Assembly (NCBI GenBank): GCA_012522285.1
Contig: JAAYKS010000462.1
Location: forward strand, 1 to 18,182
DNA length: 18,182 bases
Reading direction: 5' to 3'
Origin: Clostridiaceae bacterium
Lineage (GTDB): Bacteria > Bacillota > Clostridia > Saccharofermentanales > UBA5734
The notes beneath the pieces were generated by a model that ran no database searches, had not been told where the DNA came from, and was given only the letters and a program-made list of their open reading frames with translations. This document shows positions 1 to 7,013 of the stretch, one piece after another; position 1 is the first letter of the stretch, and each line of letters starts with the position of its first letter. Made by a program: the position numbers and the translations under genes.

Positions 1-722
1 AACCCCCGGTCACGATATGGGCGGACTACAACCTCGCACCGGAAGATGTCGAGCAGATCCGGCAACAGCTCGAATCCAGCCAGGTGGGCGAAGCCTGCAC
101 GGTGATCACTCCCGATGAGGCGTTCGAGGATTTCAAAGCTTCCATGGGAGACCAGTCATCCGCACTCAAGGGTATCGATGCGAGCATACTCTCCTACCAA
201 TTCAACATTCGCCTGAACGACCCGACGCAGTGGGAAGACTTTTCTTCCCAGGCGAGAGGGATCCCGGGGGTGCGGAAAGTGGAGATCAGCCAAGTGGTCA
301 TGGACTTCCTCGGTGATGCACGCGCCTGGGTCAATGTTGGTACTCTGGCAGCGTTTGTCGTCCTGTGCGCGATCTCGCTCTTTATCATCTCCAACATGGT
401 CCGCATTTCCGTGTACGCACGCGGAGAAGAAATCAGCATTATGAAATACGTCGGTGCGACCAACGCATATATTCGTTTCCCCTATATTCTGGAAGGCGCC
501 CTTGTCGGCCTGGCAGGTGCGCTGGTCGCGTGGGCGATCGTCTACGCCGGCTATGTGAAGATCTACGAGCTCCTGATGTCAGGGACCGACCCGGACAGCT
601 TTCTGGCCATGGTCCCGGTTTCCGGCATGGCGCTGCGCATCCTGTGGATCGATATTGCCATCGGTGTTCTGGTAGGGGCCGTCGGAAGTGCGCTTTCAGT
701 CCGCAGCCACATCCGAGTCTAG
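1..722 (+). CDS. ftsX: Cell division ABC-transporter-like permease FtsX, 3' part
   Basis: The gene enters from the left edge; the reading frame is open from base 3 with no start, so the N-terminus (cytoplasmic tail, first membrane helix, early extracellular domain) is missing. About 239 residues remain. They show the end of the extracellular domain, a hydrophobic helix near 333-400, the FtsX signature NMVRISVYARGEEISIMKYV followed by GAT, and two more helices near 486-555 and 636-705, which is the usual three C-terminal helices. FtsX sits in the cytoplasmic membrane with the ATPase FtsE and relays ATP hydrolysis to a cell-wall hydrolase outside. The gene directly downstream encodes such a hydrolase. 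ftsE is expected just upstream but lies outside the window. Identity is from motif recall and context. Confidence 0.93.
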   Translation, partial: PPVTIWADYNLAPEDVEQIRQQLESSQVGEACTVITPDEAFEDFKASMGDQSSALKGIDASILSYQFNIRLNDPTQWEDFSSQARGIPGVRKVEISQVVMDFLGDARAWVNVGTLAAFVVLCAISLFIISNMVRISVYARGEEISIMKYVGATNAYIRFPYILEGALVGLAGALVAWAIVYAGYVKIYELLMSGTDPDSFLAMVPVSGMALRILWIDIAIGVLVGAVGSALSVRSHIRV

Positions 723-740
723 TTTGGAGGGCAGACAGTC

Positions 741-2060
741 ATGAGAAGAATGAAAACGCGATCCGGGTTTTTCAAACGGTATGTATTTCGTGCGGTTCCC
801 GCGTTGCTGGCCTTCCTGCTGTGTGCTGCGATGCTGCCGCCCCCGCCGCCCGCCTATGCGGACTCGCAGGAGACTGCCGCAAAGATCCAACAGGCCATGG
901 AGGAGCAGGCGATGGCGCAGGAGGCGATCGATGCGATCGCGGCCGAAGCCGCCCAACTGGCTGGAACAGTGGACACCTACTCCGGAAATCTCAGCTGGCT
1001 TAATTCGAAGAGCCGCGAGGAGCAGCAGCAATATGAACAACTGCTAGCCGAGCAGAACGCTGCGCTCCAGGAATTGGAACAGGCTTATCAGGACTACCTC
1101 GACTCCGAAGCCGAATTGGCAGAGCGGGAGATCCAATACAGGGATCGTTTGCAGGCCATGTTTGAGTTTCGCGAAAAATCCGCCCTCGAGGTGTTTCTCG
1201 AATCGGACAATCTACAGGGTTTCTTTTCCAACATGGAATTGATCCGTGCGATCGCGGACTATGACCAGCAGATGCTCACGGAACTCGAAGCTGCGCGGGA
1301 CGATGCGGAATTGAAGCACGCAGACGCAGAAGCGAAACGGGTGGCCGCGGACGCGGTGGTGGTGGCCAAACAGGCGGCAATCGACGAGCTGCGCGGCCAG
1401 ATAGAACGCAATACGGAAGAACTCGTTGCCGCGCAGGCCGTATTGGCCGCCCGTCAGGCGGAAGAAGACGAAATGCTTGCGGAATCCGAGCGGATCGGCA
1501 CACTGATCCACGAGCTGCAGGTACAAAAAGAACAGGAAGAAGCCGAAGAAGAAGCCGCTCGCGAGGCAGCCCGTCGCGCTGCCGAGGAAGCCCGACTGGC
1601 CGCTGAAGAGGCAGCGCGTGCAAATCGTTCCGGCACGATGACCTGGCCGGTCCCGAGCAGCCGTTGGCTCACCTCCCCCTTCCAGCCGGATGGCCGGACC
1701 GATCTGCCGGGTCAGACCCGCCCTCATATGGGGGTTGACATCGGTGCCCCTTACGGCTCGCCGGTCGTGGCTGCGGCGGGGGGGACGGTCATGGTGGTAT
1801 ACAGCCCTTGGGAAGGACAGAACACCGGCGGATACGGGTACGGCAACTATGTCGTCGTCAACCACCACAACGGCGTCGCCACGCTATATGCACACCTCAA
1901 GAGCACAGCGGTCGTTCTGGATCAGTACGTTTCGCCCGGTGAAGTGATTGGCTATATAGGCAGCACCGGCAACTCAACCGGACCGCATCTCCACTTTGAA
2001 GTCCGTGTGGACGGGTATCCGGTGGAACCCCTCCAGCAGCAGTATATCGGGCAACCTTAG
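741..2060 (+). CDS. Secreted coiled-coil M23 murein hydrolase (CwlO/PcsB/EnvC-like)
   Basis: This 439-residue exported protein has three parts. A signal peptide at about residues 1-40 has a basic start, a hydrophobic core and an AYA cleavage site after a five-proline run. A long Glu/Ala/Gln-rich coiled coil spans about 43-290. A LytM/M23 peptidase domain covers about 325-435. The zinc and catalytic residues are present: His329 and Asp333 in HMGVD, His385 in YAHL, and His416/His418 in PHLHFE, so the domain looks catalytically competent. Family members cut peptide cross-links in peptidoglycan during division or elongation and are held inactive until FtsEX acts on the coiled coil. It lies 18 bp after ftsX with GGAGG at 726-730, which supports this start; Met4 is an alternative. 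The substrate bond is inferred, not seen. Confidence 0.9.
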   Translation: MRRMKTRSGFFKRYVFRAVPALLAFLLCAAMLPPPPPAYADSQETAAKIQQAMEEQAMAQEAIDAIAAEAAQLAGTVDTYSGNLSWLNSKSREEQQQYEQLLAEQNAALQELEQAYQDYLDSEAELAEREIQYRDRLQAMFEFREKSALEVFLESDNLQGFFSNMELIRAIADYDQQMLTELEAARDDAELKHADAEAKRVAADAVVVAKQAAIDELRGQIERNTEELVAAQAVLAARQAEEDEMLAESERIGTLIHELQVQKEQEEAEEEAAREAARRAAEEARLAAEEAARANRSGTMTWPVPSSRWLTSPFQPDGRTDLPGQTRPHMGVDIGAPYGSPVVAAAGGTVMVVYSPWEGQNTGGYGYGNYVVVNHHNGVATLYAHLKSTAVVLDQYVSPGEVIGYIGSTGNSTGPHLHFEVRVDGYPVEPLQQQYIGQP

Positions 2061-2085
2061 TCCAGCCCGACACATCAGCCAGGCT

Positions 2086-2101
2086 GCCCCGCCTATGGGG
2101 C
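2086..2101 (+). other. Small GC-rich hairpin upstream of the S41 protease gene
   Basis: GCCCC (2086-2090) can pair with GGGGC (2097-2101) around a six-base loop, in the 56-bp gap after the M23 hydrolase gene. The AAAGG ribosome binding site of the next gene (2104-2108) follows immediately. There is no T-run, so this is not an intrinsic terminator. It may modulate initiation or be coincidence in GC-rich DNA. Confidence 0.25.
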
Positions 2102-2116
2102 TGAAAGGTCTATCAC

Positions 2117-3412
2117 ATGTCAGATCAGGTTCCCGGCACAACTGTCGCACCACTCACCTACGGCCCCCGCCCGCGATGCGGAGGCCGCATTGTCGCCGCC
2201 GTTGCCATTACGCTGGTGGTGTCCGTCTTGATGACCGTTGGCACACTCTGGGCCCTCGGTTTTCGTCCCTACCGGGAGACCGCGGCTCTCATGCTGGACA
2301 ACACACCGGAGAATCTGGCCGCACTGAACAAACTCAAGTTCTACATGGACACGGTCAAAGACGGTTATCTGGAGGCCCACACGGATGCCGAACTGGTGGA
2401 AAAGCTCGCGGAAGGGCTGCCGGCGGCGCTTGGTAATCCTTATACATATTATATGGATCCGGAAACTTATGAGGAACATGTCGCCTCTATGAGCGGAGAG
2501 TACTCCGGGATCGGCGTGATTGTCCATTTCACCGACGACGGGGGTGTCGTGGTCAACGAAGTGCTCGAGGGGAGTCCGGCCGAGGGGGCCGACATCCTCG
2601 CGGGTGACCGGATCACCCGTGTAGACGGCATTGAAGTAGAGACGTTCGCCGACCGCGAGGCACTGGGGAATGCGGTGCGCGGTCCCATCGGAACCGTCGT
2701 CACGATTACGACCTATCGGCCCTCTGACGACAAGGAGCGCTCTTTTGAGGTCGTGCGGGCCTCTATCACCAACGCCTCGCTCAATTTCCGCATGCTGGAA
2801 CCCGGCATCGGGTACATCAACGTCAAAGAGTTTTCCACCGGCGTTGCGGCGGAATTCATCGAAGCGATCGAAGCGCTGCAGGCGCAAGGGGCCGATCACT
2901 ATGTATTGGATCTGCGCTTCAACCTCGGCGGCAGCGCCGACGAAGTGCTCCGGATGCTCGACTTTCTGCTCCCGGCCGGCCGGATCGCCGAAGTGCGTGG
3001 CCGCAGTGACGGAGAGGACACCCAGTACTCCTGGGATTCGGACGCGTTTATGGGGGTCCCGGGGGAGACCCGGTACGCCATCTTGGTGAACGAATACTCC
3101 GCCAGCGCTTCGGAACTGTTCTCCGGGTGTCTCCGGGAATACGAAAAAGCGGTACTGATCGGCGAGCAGACCTTTGGAAAAGGGACCGGGACGACCACCT
3201 ATGTCTACGAAGACGGGTCGGCGGTCAACCTGGCGTTTTTCCAGTACTATTTCCCCGTATCCGGAGAGTGTATTGAAGGGGAAGGCCTCAAACCCGACAT
3301 CGAGCTGCAGCTCCCGGAGGAATACCGGTATCTGGCGGTCAGCCAAATCCCGGACGGGCAGGACAACCAGCTGGCCGAAGCCCTCCGTGTCCTGCGGGAC
3401 AAACAGGACTGA
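2117..3412 (+). CDS. Membrane-anchored S41 C-terminal processing protease (CtpA/CtpB-like)
   Basis: This 431-residue serine protease has an N-terminal membrane anchor (about 25-48) and a helical region. A PDZ domain lies at about 127-203, with GIGVIV and the DIAGDRI-like turn LAGDRITRVDG. An S41 core lies at about 225-400. The Ser-Lys dyad is visible: Ser330 as the middle serine of SASASE, and Lys355 in TFGKG, 25 residues later as in Prc/Ctp enzymes. DLRFNLGG and the late motif EGEGLKPDIEL also match. Such proteases cleave C-terminal tails of exported proteins, with the active site outside the membrane. Neighbouring envelope genes suggest control of a wall hydrolase, which is inference. A start at 2117 fits AAAGG at 2104-2108. 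The exact subfamily is not assigned. Confidence 0.92.
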   Translation: MSDQVPGTTVAPLTYGPRPRCGGRIVAAVAITLVVSVLMTVGTLWALGFRPYRETAALMLDNTPENLAALNKLKFYMDTVKDGYLEAHTDAELVEKLAEGLPAALGNPYTYYMDPETYEEHVASMSGEYSGIGVIVHFTDDGGVVVNEVLEGSPAEGADILAGDRITRVDGIEVETFADREALGNAVRGPIGTVVTITTYRPSDDKERSFEVVRASITNASLNFRMLEPGIGYINVKEFSTGVAAEFIEAIEALQAQGADHYVLDLRFNLGGSADEVLRMLDFLLPAGRIAEVRGRSDGEDTQYSWDSDAFMGVPGETRYAILVNEYSASASELFSGCLREYEKAVLIGEQTFGKGTGTTTYVYEDGSAVNLAFFQYYFPVSGECIEGEGLKPDIELQLPEEYRYLAVSQIPDGQDNQLAEALRVLRDKQD

Positions 3413-3418
3413 CTGCGC

Positions 3419-4252
3419 ATGGCGGCGCAAGGGAAAGGGTATGACGCACTGGCTCCGGTGTACGATCTGCTGCAGGAGGAAATCGATCCGGCGCGTTGGG
3501 CCGATTTTGTCGGGGAGGCAGTCCGCCTCCATTGCGGAATACGGCCGGGTACGGGAGACGGGGCGTCCGGCCGCCTGCTGGCCCTCGATCTGGGATGCGG
3601 GACGGGTTCGGTCGCGATAGAACTGGCCGCGAGGGGATTCGACGTCATCGGAGTCGACCGCTCCGCCGGGATGCTCGAGCAGGCCCGGATCAAAGCCTCG
3701 GACCGCGGGTTTACACATGGAGAGGGCGGTGTGACCCTCGTCTGCCAGGACATCGCGGCGTTCGAGCTGTACGGCACCGTCGACGTTGCGGTATGCCTGA
3801 TGGATACGGTAAACCATTTGACTGGACCGGAGCAGGTACACAACCTGTTGCGTTTGTGTCATCATTACCTCAATCCCGGCGGTCTGTTATTGTTTGACGT
3901 CGCGACCCTGCACCACTTTGGGGTGACACGGGGGGATCAGGTATTCTACGATCTCGGACGGGATGTCGCGATGGTTTGGAAGAATTCCTGGAATCCGCGG
4001 AACAAAACCAGCCGGGCGGAGTTGGCGTTGTTCATGGAAGGCAGCGACGGTCGATACGATCGAGTCGACGCCGTCATCCGGGAGCGGGCCTATTCACTGG
4101 GGCAGATCCGACGCTGGCTCGCACAAGCGGGATGGCGGACGGTGGCGGAATATGGAGACATCGACTGCGGTCCGGTTGACCCTGACACCGAGCGTGTTTT
4201 TTTCGCGGCAGTCAAACCAACTGCCGCAGAGATAGAAAAGAGCGGAGAATGA
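3419..4252 (+). CDS. Class I SAM-dependent methyltransferase, substrate unknown
   Basis: This 277-residue cytoplasmic protein has a Rossmann-fold methyltransferase domain. Motif I is LALDLGCGTG at about residues 54-63. The acidic residue for the SAM ribose follows at Asp80 in VIGVD. A motif II/III-like stretch is DVAVCLMDTVNHL, and NPGGLLLFDV forms the later strand. The start YDALAPVYDLL is typical of small-molecule or protein methyltransferases of the Methyltransf_25/11 type. The substrate cannot be read from the sequence. The gene starts 6 bp after the protease stop, with AGGA at 3405-3408 inside that gene, and ends in an ATGA overlap with hslO, so it is almost certainly co-transcribed. Confidence is high for the fold and low for any specific role. 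Confidence 0.85.
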   Translation: MAAQGKGYDALAPVYDLLQEEIDPARWADFVGEAVRLHCGIRPGTGDGASGRLLALDLGCGTGSVAIELAARGFDVIGVDRSAGMLEQARIKASDRGFTHGEGGVTLVCQDIAAFELYGTVDVAVCLMDTVNHLTGPEQVHNLLRLCHHYLNPGGLLLFDVATLHHFGVTRGDQVFYDLGRDVAMVWKNSWNPRNKTSRAELALFMEGSDGRYDRVDAVIRERAYSLGQIRRWLAQAGWRTVAEYGDIDCGPVDPDTERVFFAAVKPTAAEIEKSGE

Positions 4253-4254
4253 CA

Positions 4255-5148
4255 ATGAAACATACCGGAGACCATATTGTCCGCGCAACGGCGCATGGCG
4301 GTCAGGTGCGGGCTTTTGCAGCCCGAACCACCGAAACCTGCCGCGAAATGGTGCGGCTGCACGGGCTGTCTCCGGTCGCAGCCGCCGCACTCGGCCGGCT
4401 GGCGACCGGGATCCAAATCATGTCGATGGATCTCAAAAACGACGACGACCGCATCTCCGCGGTTGTGAGGAGCGACGGTCCGATCCGCGGGATGACCGTC
4501 ACTTGCGGCCCCGACGCGATGGTCCGGGGATATGCCTGGGAACCGGTGGTCGAGACGCTCCATCACCCCAACGGCAAGCTGAATGTCGGTGCCGCGGTTG
4601 GAAAAGGAACCTTGACGGTGATCCGCGACACCGGTCTTGGCGAGCCGCAAATCGGAAATGTCGAGTTGGTGTCCGGTGAGATCGGAGAGGATCTGGCGGC
4701 CTATTACGCCTATTCCGAGCAGACCCCGAGCGCGGTTGGACTGGGCGTCCGCATGGATGCACAAGGGATTCTGCACGCGGGCGGGTTTCTGGTCCAGATG
4801 ATGCCGGAGGCAGATGAAGCCCTCGCGGACTGGATGCAGCAGCGCATCTCCGGATTCCCCGATGTTACATGGCATTTGGAAGAGGGGTTCGATCCGGCCC
4901 AGATACTGGATCTCCTGATGGGAGATCCGGATATCCAATATCTGGAGACCAAAGCGTGCGGATACCGGTGCGACTGCAGTCGCGATCGCATGGCGCGCAA
5001 CCTGATTTCCCTCGGCAGGGAGGATCTGACGGAGCTTGCTGAAAATCCGGACGGGATCGAATTGTCCTGCCACTTTTGCGGACGCACCTACCATTTTGCG
5101 CGTACGGAACTTGTCGCAATTGCAGGACAGGGGCAGGAGGAAGAATGA
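4255..5148 (+). CDS. hslO: Redox-regulated molecular chaperone Hsp33
   Basis: The product is a cytoplasmic holdase activated by oxidative and heat stress. Hsp33 carries a zinc-binding C-terminal switch, and its pattern CxC...CxxC is intact: Cys239 and Cys241 in CDC, Cys272 and Cys275 in CHFC (numbered from this start). Length (297 aa) is normal. The N-terminal region begins DHIVRATAHGGQVRAFA, as in the family. Two in-frame ATGs are possible. The one at 4249 overlaps the previous stop as ATGA, but the GGAG at 4244-4247 would sit only one base away; from 4255 the spacing is seven bases, so I chose 4255. The deacetylase gene downstream overlaps its stop by ATGA, so the genes are probably translationally coupled. 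Confidence 0.96.
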   Translation: MKHTGDHIVRATAHGGQVRAFAARTTETCREMVRLHGLSPVAAAALGRLATGIQIMSMDLKNDDDRISAVVRSDGPIRGMTVTCGPDAMVRGYAWEPVVETLHHPNGKLNVGAAVGKGTLTVIRDTGLGEPQIGNVELVSGEIGEDLAAYYAYSEQTPSAVGLGVRMDAQGILHAGGFLVQMMPEADEALADWMQQRISGFPDVTWHLEEGFDPAQILDLLMGDPDIQYLETKACGYRCDCSRDRMARNLISLGREDLTELAENPDGIELSCHFCGRTYHFARTELVAIAGQGQEEE

Positions 5149-6224
5149 AACATTCTGACTGGAGGGTGCAGAAAAGCACGAAGCGCGACCCGCAATCCCG
5201 CAGAAGCCGGCCGGATACGGCGCGGCTGGTGGTTGTGATTTTCATGACCGCAGCGGTCCTGCTGTCGGTGGGGTTGATTCTGTATCAGTCCGTATTTGCC
5301 AAGAGGCCATCTCCGACTGGTTCGGAGACGGGCGTGACCACGACCGCACCTACGACCGGCACCTCCTCCGCTTCTCAGACCACGCCTTCAACCCAGCCTC
5401 CGACTTCGTCTCCCACCACTTCGACGCAAGCGCCGACGCTCCCGCCGACGCGTCCAACCCACGCGGGGGACGCGGCGTATGCTTCCTATGACAACACCAG
5501 CGTGGGGTGGTGGTTCCGGCATCCGGTCGAACTCGGCAAAGACATCCCGTCCACCGTCCCCGACGACATAGCCGCGCTGCTCGACACCTATCACGCGATC
5601 TGGCGTCACGACACGGACGAGAAAGTCCTCTACCTGACCATGGACGAAGGGTACGAGTACAACCACAACACGACGCAAATCCTCGATGTAGCCGCCGCCA
5701 AAGGGATCCACATCAACTTTTTCATCACGGGGGACTACATCACCCGCGCTTCCGATGCCGGACCGGACGGCACCGAACTGGTGTTACGCATGCGGGCGGA
5801 AGGACACCTCGTTGGCAGCCACACCTGGGGCCATCCAAATCAAGCCGAACTGATCGATGCGGAAGGCGTCGACGCGATGGCCGCCGATATGCACCGGCTC
5901 GAAGACGCCTACCTCTCCCTCACCGGCGAGCAGATCGCACCTTTCCTGCGCCCTCCGCAAGGCGCTTATTCCGAACGGACGCTCAAGGTGTTGTCCGACC
6001 TTGGATACCGATCGGTGATGTGGAGTTTTGCCTACCGCGACTGGATCACCACCGAGCAGCCCGACCCGGCCGCGGCGTTGCAGCAGATCGTCGAGGAGCT
6101 CCATCCCGGCGCGGTATACCTGCTGCATGCGGTATCGGAAACCAATGTGTCCATCCTGTCCGACTTTATCGACGCCGCTCACGCCCGGGGCTATCGGTTC
6201 GCATTGCTGGACGAATTTCCCTGA
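5145..6224 (+). CDS. Membrane-anchored polysaccharide deacetylase, PdaA-like (delta-lactam type)
   Basis: This 359-residue protein has a basic N-terminus, one membrane helix (about 28-50), a Ser/Thr/Pro-rich linker (about 54-108) and a NodB deacetylase domain (about 115-357). Visible motifs are LTMDEGYEYN (165-174) with catalytic-type Asp167, His226 and His230 in GSHTWGH, RPPQGAYSE (269-277) and LLHAVS (327-332). These match PdaA, which de-N-acetylates muramic acid so that muramic-delta-lactam can form in spore cortex. The second motif-1 residue is Glu, where canonical NodB enzymes have Asp and B. subtilis PdaA has Asn. The start at 5145 follows a strong AGGAGG-like site (about 5135-5140) and overlaps hslO by ATGA. 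A role in sporulation is inferred from family only; vegetative wall modification is possible. Confidence 0.88.
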   Translation: MKHSDWRVQKSTKRDPQSRRSRPDTARLVVVIFMTAAVLLSVGLILYQSVFAKRPSPTGSETGVTTTAPTTGTSSASQTTPSTQPPTSSPTTSTQAPTLPPTRPTHAGDAAYASYDNTSVGWWFRHPVELGKDIPSTVPDDIAALLDTYHAIWRHDTDEKVLYLTMDEGYEYNHNTTQILDVAAAKGIHINFFITGDYITRASDAGPDGTELVLRMRAEGHLVGSHTWGHPNQAELIDAEGVDAMAADMHRLEDAYLSLTGEQIAPFLRPPQGAYSERTLKVLSDLGYRSVMWSFAYRDWITTEQPDPAAALQQIVEELHPGAVYLLHAVSETNVSILSDFIDAAHARGYRFALLDEFP

Positions 6225-6254
6225 TCACGGGGCGTCTTTCGAAAAATCGTTATA

Positions 6255-6277
6255 TTTTCCGAAATTTTGGCGGAAAA
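6255..6277. repeat. AT-rich inverted repeat just upstream of the S10 promoter
   Basis: TTTTCCG (6255-6261) is the exact inverted complement of CGGAAAA (6271-6277), with a nine-base AT-rich spacer. It ends four bases before the -35 box of the rpsJ promoter. It could be an UP-element-like segment, a regulator site or the weak 3' end of the upstream transcript; the sequence does not decide. Confidence 0.4.
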
Positions 6278-6281
6278 ACCC

Positions 6282-6310
6282 TTGCACACGATTCCTAAAT
6301 GGGATAGAAT
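6282..6310 (+). promoter_or_regulatory. Sigma-A promoter of the S10-spc operon
   Basis: TTGCAC (6282-6287) and TAGAAT (6305-6310) are separated by exactly 17 bases and match five of six consensus bases each. The stretch upstream (about 6250-6280) is AT-rich in an otherwise GC-rich region, as expected for a strongly expressed promoter with UP-element character. Transcription would start near 6317, giving an rpsJ leader of about 275 nt. No comparable promoter was noticed in the gene-to-gene gaps downstream. Confidence 0.75.
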
Positions 6311-6316
6311 GCTTGA

Positions 6317-6591
6317 CGCACGACTTTTTAATGTAGTGCGATGTGTCAGGAAACCGGAGATTGCCGTCTGCAGCAGCTGCGCTGTACGGCGGGTAACTTC
6401 GGTGGAGGAGCCGGCTTGATGCCGGCAAGCGGTCGGCCTCGAGCCGACAACGGTTTTCTCCGTACGCAGCGTGTGCCATACGGCATCGCGCCCAGTCCGG
6501 ACCCCTATGGGACCACTGGGCATTCTGATGGCCGGTGATGATACGCCCGGTACAGTAGAAAGCTGAAAGCAGTAAACCAGGAGGTTTAGAC
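6317..6591 (+). promoter_or_regulatory. Long structured 5' leader of the S10 operon mRNA
   Basis: This non-coding stretch before rpsJ can form several hairpins: 6364-6389 (CCGT/ACGG plus GCAGC/GCTGT), 6410-6426 (GCCGGC/GCCGGC), 6432-6448 (GTCGGC/GCCGAC), 6460-6483 (CCGTA/TACGG plus GCA/TGC) and 6491-6520 (CCCAGT/ACTGGG plus an inner stem). CGGAGA (6355-6360) can pair with TCTCCG (6457-6462) and would enclose the first three hairpins as a multibranch element. That closing helix shares bases 6460-6462 with the fourth hairpin, so the two exclude each other. In E. coli the S10 leader binds L4 for autogenous control; whether this unrelated-looking leader does so is unknown. rpsJ has AGGAGG at 6579-6584. 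Confidence 0.5.
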
Positions 6592-6903
6592 ATGGCTGTG
6601 AACCAGAAAATCAGGATCCGTCTCAAGGCATTCGACCATGAAGTGCTCGACCAGAGCGCGGAGCGGATCGTGGACACTGCGAAGCGTTCGGGTGCGGCTG
6701 TATCCGGCCCGATTCCGCTGCCCACGGAGAAGGAGATTATCACGATCCTGCGTTCTCCCCACAAGTACAAGGATTCACGTGAGCAGTTCGAGATCCGTAC
6801 GCACAAGCGCCTGATCGACATTCTCGCTCCGAACCCCAAAACCGTGGAGTCCCTGATGAAGCTGGACATGCCTGCCGGCGTCAACATCGAGATCAAACTT
6901 TGA
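6592..6903 (+). CDS. rpsJ: 30S ribosomal protein S10
   Basis: The product is a small-subunit head protein of 103 residues, also known as the antitermination partner NusE. Recognisable segments are the start KIRIRLKAFDHEVLD, the GPIPLPTEK loop, the SPHKYKDSREQFEIRTHKR stretch, and the conserved C-terminal DMPAGVNIEIKL. Length is typical. It is the first gene after the promoter and leader, with AGGAGG at 6579-6584 seven bases before ATG. A 110-bp structured spacer separates it from rplC, longer than most gaps in this operon. Confidence 0.99.
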   Translation: MAVNQKIRIRLKAFDHEVLDQSAERIVDTAKRSGAAVSGPIPLPTEKEIITILRSPHKYKDSREQFEIRTHKRLIDILAPNPKTVESLMKLDMPAGVNIEIKL

Positions 6904-6910
6904 CACGTCC

Positions 6911-6985
6911 CGTCCGCTGTCCCGGCCCAGCCGGGAATGAACGGCGGACGCGGTCATGTTCACCGCAAGACAAAAGACGGTGAAC
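6911..6985 (+). promoter_or_regulatory. Two adjacent hairpins in the rpsJ-rplC spacer
   Basis: The first hairpin has an outer stem CGTCCGC (6911-6917) with GCGGACG (6944-6950) and an inner stem CCCGG (6921-6925) with CCGGG (6931-6935). The second is a perfect 8-bp stem, GTTCACCG (6958-6965) with CGGTGAAC (6978-6985), around a purine/A-rich 12-base loop. No T-run follows either one, so they are not intrinsic terminators. They could be an mRNA processing site, a stability element or a protein-binding site. Confidence 0.55.
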
Positions 6986-7013
6986 CAATAACCAAGGAGG
7001 ATGTACAGAAACA

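Noticed and set aside
2120..3865. Long antisense open frame (581 codons) opposite the S41 protease and methyltransferase genes
   Set aside because: It mirrors the codon structure of two well-supported genes, has no recognisable motif, and spans a gene boundary. It is a by-product of GC-rich codon use.
4249..4251. Start of hslO at the overlapping ATGA
   Set aside because: The GGAG ribosome binding site would be one base from this codon; the ATG at 4255 gives seven-base spacing. Not fully excluded, as only two residues differ.
6210..6236. Intrinsic terminator after the deacetylase gene
   Set aside because: GACG/CGTC and CCC/GGG can pair around the stop codon and TTT follows, but the stem is short, interrupted and overlaps coding sequence. 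Too weak to call.
6313..6341. A second promoter starting with TTGACG at 6313-6318
   Set aside because: No acceptable -10 box lies 16-18 bases downstream; the best candidates are at the wrong spacing. The TTGCAC-17-TAGAAT promoter is much better.
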